Source of the DNA: Galbula dea
Taxonomy: Eukaryota; Chordata; Aves; Piciformes; Galbulidae
DNA length: 64,000 nucleotides
Direction of reading: 5' to 3'
Assembly (NCBI GenBank): GCA_013399015.1
Contig: VWZX01009189.1
Location: 310,001 to 374,000, forward strand
The notes under the pieces are model-generated. The model did not search any database. It was not told where the DNA came from and saw nothing but the letters and a program-made list of their open reading frames with translations. Below are positions 60,569 to 64,000 of this stretch, piece by piece; the stretch's first letter is position 1, and each line of letters opens with the position of its first letter. The position numbers and the translations under genes are program-made.

Positions 60569-63500
60569 GTGACAATTTGTACTGGGAAGATAAGGATGAC
60601 TTGAACCAGTGCTCAATTTGGGAGTACTAAACCTGACTACCAATACACAAATATTTGCTGGCCAGCATCTAACTCTGAATTAGTCATATTGTCTCTTGCC
60701 TGATGAATATATCATAGGAAATAGAGTGAGAAAATAGGTGAAAATACAAGGCATAGGATAGAAATCAATAGGACATAAGGCTTCCCTAGCTCCTTACAGA
60801 ATAATTTCCTCCTTCTGCCAGGCAGATGATTGTTGCAAAACATCATTACCAAAAAAGATCATGACAAATAAATATTGACAATTCATTTCTAAAGTTCATT
60901 CTACCAAACATTTATAGCTTTACAAGCTTTTCTTCCTCCCATGAAGACTTAGTATTGTACTTTGCTAACATTTATTCCCATGCTTGTCTCTTAAATAGAG
61001 CCAAAATTAAAGGCTTCTTTAATATTCATCTATACTAAAACCACAATGCAGAGTTATGTTTTGTCCTGGTGGCAGAAAAACTATCAATTAGATCAGAAGT
61101 GTCCTACTTTGGTTTGTCTTCTGTGACTTATTAATGTTTCAGCAGGAAACATTCTTACTATGGTGCCTGAAGATAAGAAAATCTTTTCAAAGTTCACAGT
61201 GAAAATCTCATCTACCTTGGAAATTCCAAGACAGCTCAAACCTACTGAGCAGCTGGGTTCTCAGTGGACCTCCTGGTGCAGGCAGGGGAAAGTAAAATCA
61301 GAATTAAATAACAAAACTAAAAAGAAGAACAAACCCCAAAACAACACAGGATAGAATATATGCTTATATTACTTGAGACCAACTTGAAAATGACAAACTT
61401 GGGTAAGAGATAAATAGCTTAAATAGCTATTAATAGAATTTCTAATTCTGTGTTGACAAATTTAAAGTCTTCATGCACCTGATATGTCTGGTCATTCTTT
61501 TAAAATGTACTTTTGTACTGACAAACAATCAAAATAGTGCTTTTTGTGCTGTGCTTTCACCTTTCTACTCATTTTCTGGCATGCAAGAAGGGATACAAAT
61601 TCTGCTTTCCAAATTCAAAATAAAGCTTTCTTCCACAGAATGAATTTACATCAAATATAATTTCTTACAGTGACAAGATGTAATTTTAGTTTATTTTTGT
61701 CTCCACTCTAGTTTTCAAGATAGAAGGTCCCATTTTATAGATGCCAGGAGGCTTCTTAAGGTTTCTGGGGTCTGTACAATTACTTTAGAAAGCCAGACCA
61801 AACATTTTCTGGTTTGAATGGTACAGCCAACCAGAACCTGGCTGTTTAGAACATTTCCCTAGAAGAAAGGAAGTGACAAGCATATCAAAAAAGCTTGAAG
61901 GGAAGTCTTTCAGAGCATAACATGATCCATAACCAGGACTGCAATGAGTTAGTTTAAGGATGAAGTGGTATCAAACACCTAAGGAGAAATGCTAACACAT
62001 TTCATTCCTAATTTCAGTTTTACACCCTCATTTTAATTTTAAATACTTTATGAGTTAGAAGTGAACCTACAGGTTACAGGTTTTTAACAGCCATAATTGT
62101 GAAGACAGAATTAAAGCCAAACACATTTTACTAGATAGTCATATAAAATTATCCCTTCAAACTTTTCAAGAAGGGACTTTAGGGTATCAACTGATCTATC
62201 TTTTTTTAAATAGAATAAAATTCATGTGTCCAATCTTAAAACCACAAATACAATAATCACACTTTAAGCAGTTTGGGAAGAAAATGTGCTGCTGCTTAGA
62301 CATAACCTTAGCTTCTTCTATTCAAATAAATTAATATCTTCAGGCCACAGGAGCAAATAGGGGAGACATACTTGGTCCAGAATGTAATTCAAAGGAAAAT
62401 AGAAGCAAAAGAAAAAACTCACTGCCAGAACTTTAAAGACTGTAACTTACAGACATAACCAAAATTGCTACTGCAGTCAGCAGTATTGATTCCTTACATG
62501 TATCTCAGATCAAAGAATTTATAAGGTGGTTTGATAAATTCTTAATACAAACTAGTGTATGCACAATCACTACAAAAGCCAGGCTGTGCACATAATCAGC
62601 ATCATTAGACAAAGAAAAGCTGTTCATTCAGGGTCACCAATGTCAAAATGCAAAGGTTCCAATTAGTTCTTTACTCACTTAGTGAGTTATAATAAGCTTT
62701 GAATATTTTCAGCCTGATAAAATATAGACATTACTTTAACTGAGACACACTAAGTAATAGCAATTACCAAAAATCTTTGATTGATGATTCAAATTGCAGC
62801 AGGAGTCACTTACACAGGAAAGACTCATGCATTTAAACTAAGTATTTACTCAAGAGAAGTGCAGAACAAACTACTACAGGGTCAGAGATTAAATTTTGCA
62901 ACTGAAATTTTTAAGTCTAAGCATATATTTTCCTTGCTTCCATTCATTCTAATGCACCTATGCCACAGAACCCTTCCTGGCAGCTTCAAGCTTTGCATCT
63001 CTGAGAATCAAAACCCTCTCTGGCTTCTCTTTGACTGTGGTGTAGTAGCAGTAGGGCTGTAACTTCTGAATTACTGTTCTCTTAATGTTATTTTGTTATT
63101 GTAAACTAGTAGTTTCCTATCCTCTTAATCACCTCTGCAGCACATGTTTTAATTAGAAATAGAAACAAGGATAACATAAAATATAAAATTTATGTATATA
63201 TATATAAATAGATTGTATCATGACCTGACATTGACTAAACTAAGCCCAACAATAAGAAACAAGGTTCTGTATGCAGATATGTACACAGGCAGCTTGGGAA
63301 AGGTGTTTCAATACACTGATTATAACTTTTACTGCAATCCATAGTAAAATTACAATTTTGAATTAGATTGTGCATCTATTTAAGAAATACCACAGCAGTC
63401 TGATTCAAGTTTCAAAATACCACATGCCTCTATGTAGTTCTTAAGTCTCTCAGTGACTACCACACCTCCAAAGCTTGAACTCTAATCTTGGCTTTTTGTT

Positions 63501-64000
63501 GATTCCACGTTCATGTGTTCAGCCCTCCAACACCATTTCTTTATCTCACTTTCTCAGCATCTTACACAATTAAGAGCTGTTGTCAGCTCCTTCTACCACA
63601 ACACACTGCTGTTGTTGATCAAAACAGGTGGCATTTGCACAAAGTGACATTCAAACCTTCTGTGATTAATTGTGCTATTAGTGTTGGATTTTTTCTAAGA
63701 AGTGTTCACAAACCTCTTCAATACATGTCTATGGTTCATTTTGAGGTATCAGTGTATCTCAAGGCAACCATTAATAGAGCTAATTCTTCAGGACTAAGTG
63801 GGCTCACATAAGTCAAAACCTTTCCATTTCTAGGAAGCATCAGATAGTTCTACATGGTTGGTTGGAAACATAGTGGCCAAATACTTCACCTGCTAAAAGA
63901 CCCCAAAAACTTTAAAAGTGTTATTTAAGGGACTTCTCCCTACTGCTCTGTAAGAACAAATAATATAAAAAATAAACCTAAAGTTAGATTCCAGTTGATA
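60569..64000. other. Unique intronic sequence, right window edge
   Basis: No exon, RNA gene or transposon recognised. There is a small (TA)n run at about 63193-63210 in an AT-rich patch. Open frames of 93-98 codons (62781-63062, 63515-63811, both plus) lie antisense to the gene and show no recognisable motif. Confidence 0.4.

Noticed and set aside
1..64000. CRISPR array, operon, phage or other novel multi-gene system
   Set aside because: No regularly spaced repeats, no clusters of co-directed genes, no tRNA-like or rRNA-like sequence. Composition and repeats are those of a vertebrate intron.

Overview
This window looks like intronic DNA from a bird. The repeats point to birds: about eleven CR1-type LINE 3' fragments carry the typical CR1 3' terminus, with octamer-like tails (RC of 'gatcatag' repeats, 'tctgtgatt'). 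There is also one eroded solo LTR of the avian ERVL type. I see no Alu, L1 or MIR-like sequence, and nothing bacterial (no operons, no ribosome-binding sites). Base composition is AT-rich and CpG-poor, with a few local exceptions.

I can support only one coding exon, at 58505-58611 on the minus strand. It is 107 bp with good splice sites on both sides (acceptor ...ttgcag, donor gtatgt) and intron phases 2 and 1. It encodes the F and G strands of an immunoglobulin-like domain of a Sidekick cell-adhesion protein, most likely SDK1. Everything left of it (1-58504) would be the next intron of that gene, at least 58.5 kb and open at the window edge. Everything right of it (58612-64000) would be the end of the preceding intron, at least 5.4 kb.

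Layout: 1-20 kb is mostly unique intron, with short CR1 tails at 1.4, 7.3 and 19.95 kb, an ERVL-like LTR at 4.4-4.9 kb and a CpG cluster near 8.8-9.05 kb. From 20 to 41 kb there is more unique intron, a GC-rich unidentified patch at 21.2-21.5 kb next to a short tandem duplication, an archaic LINE relic at 30.8-31.0 kb, a CR1 at 33.1 kb and a CAAA-type low-complexity tract at 37.8 kb. From 41 to 48 kb there are two CR1 copies flanking a composition anomaly (purine-rich 42.75-43.26 kb, pyrimidine-rich 44.47-44.7 kb). From 50 to 60.6 kb there are four CR1 copies in the plus orientation, a striking 42-bp foldback at 51.36 kb, and the SDK exon.

I found no complete gene, RNA gene, CRISPR array or new multi-gene system. 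The most unusual structure not explained by known repeats is the foldback at 51360-51449. All family identities come from memory of the sequences, not from a search.
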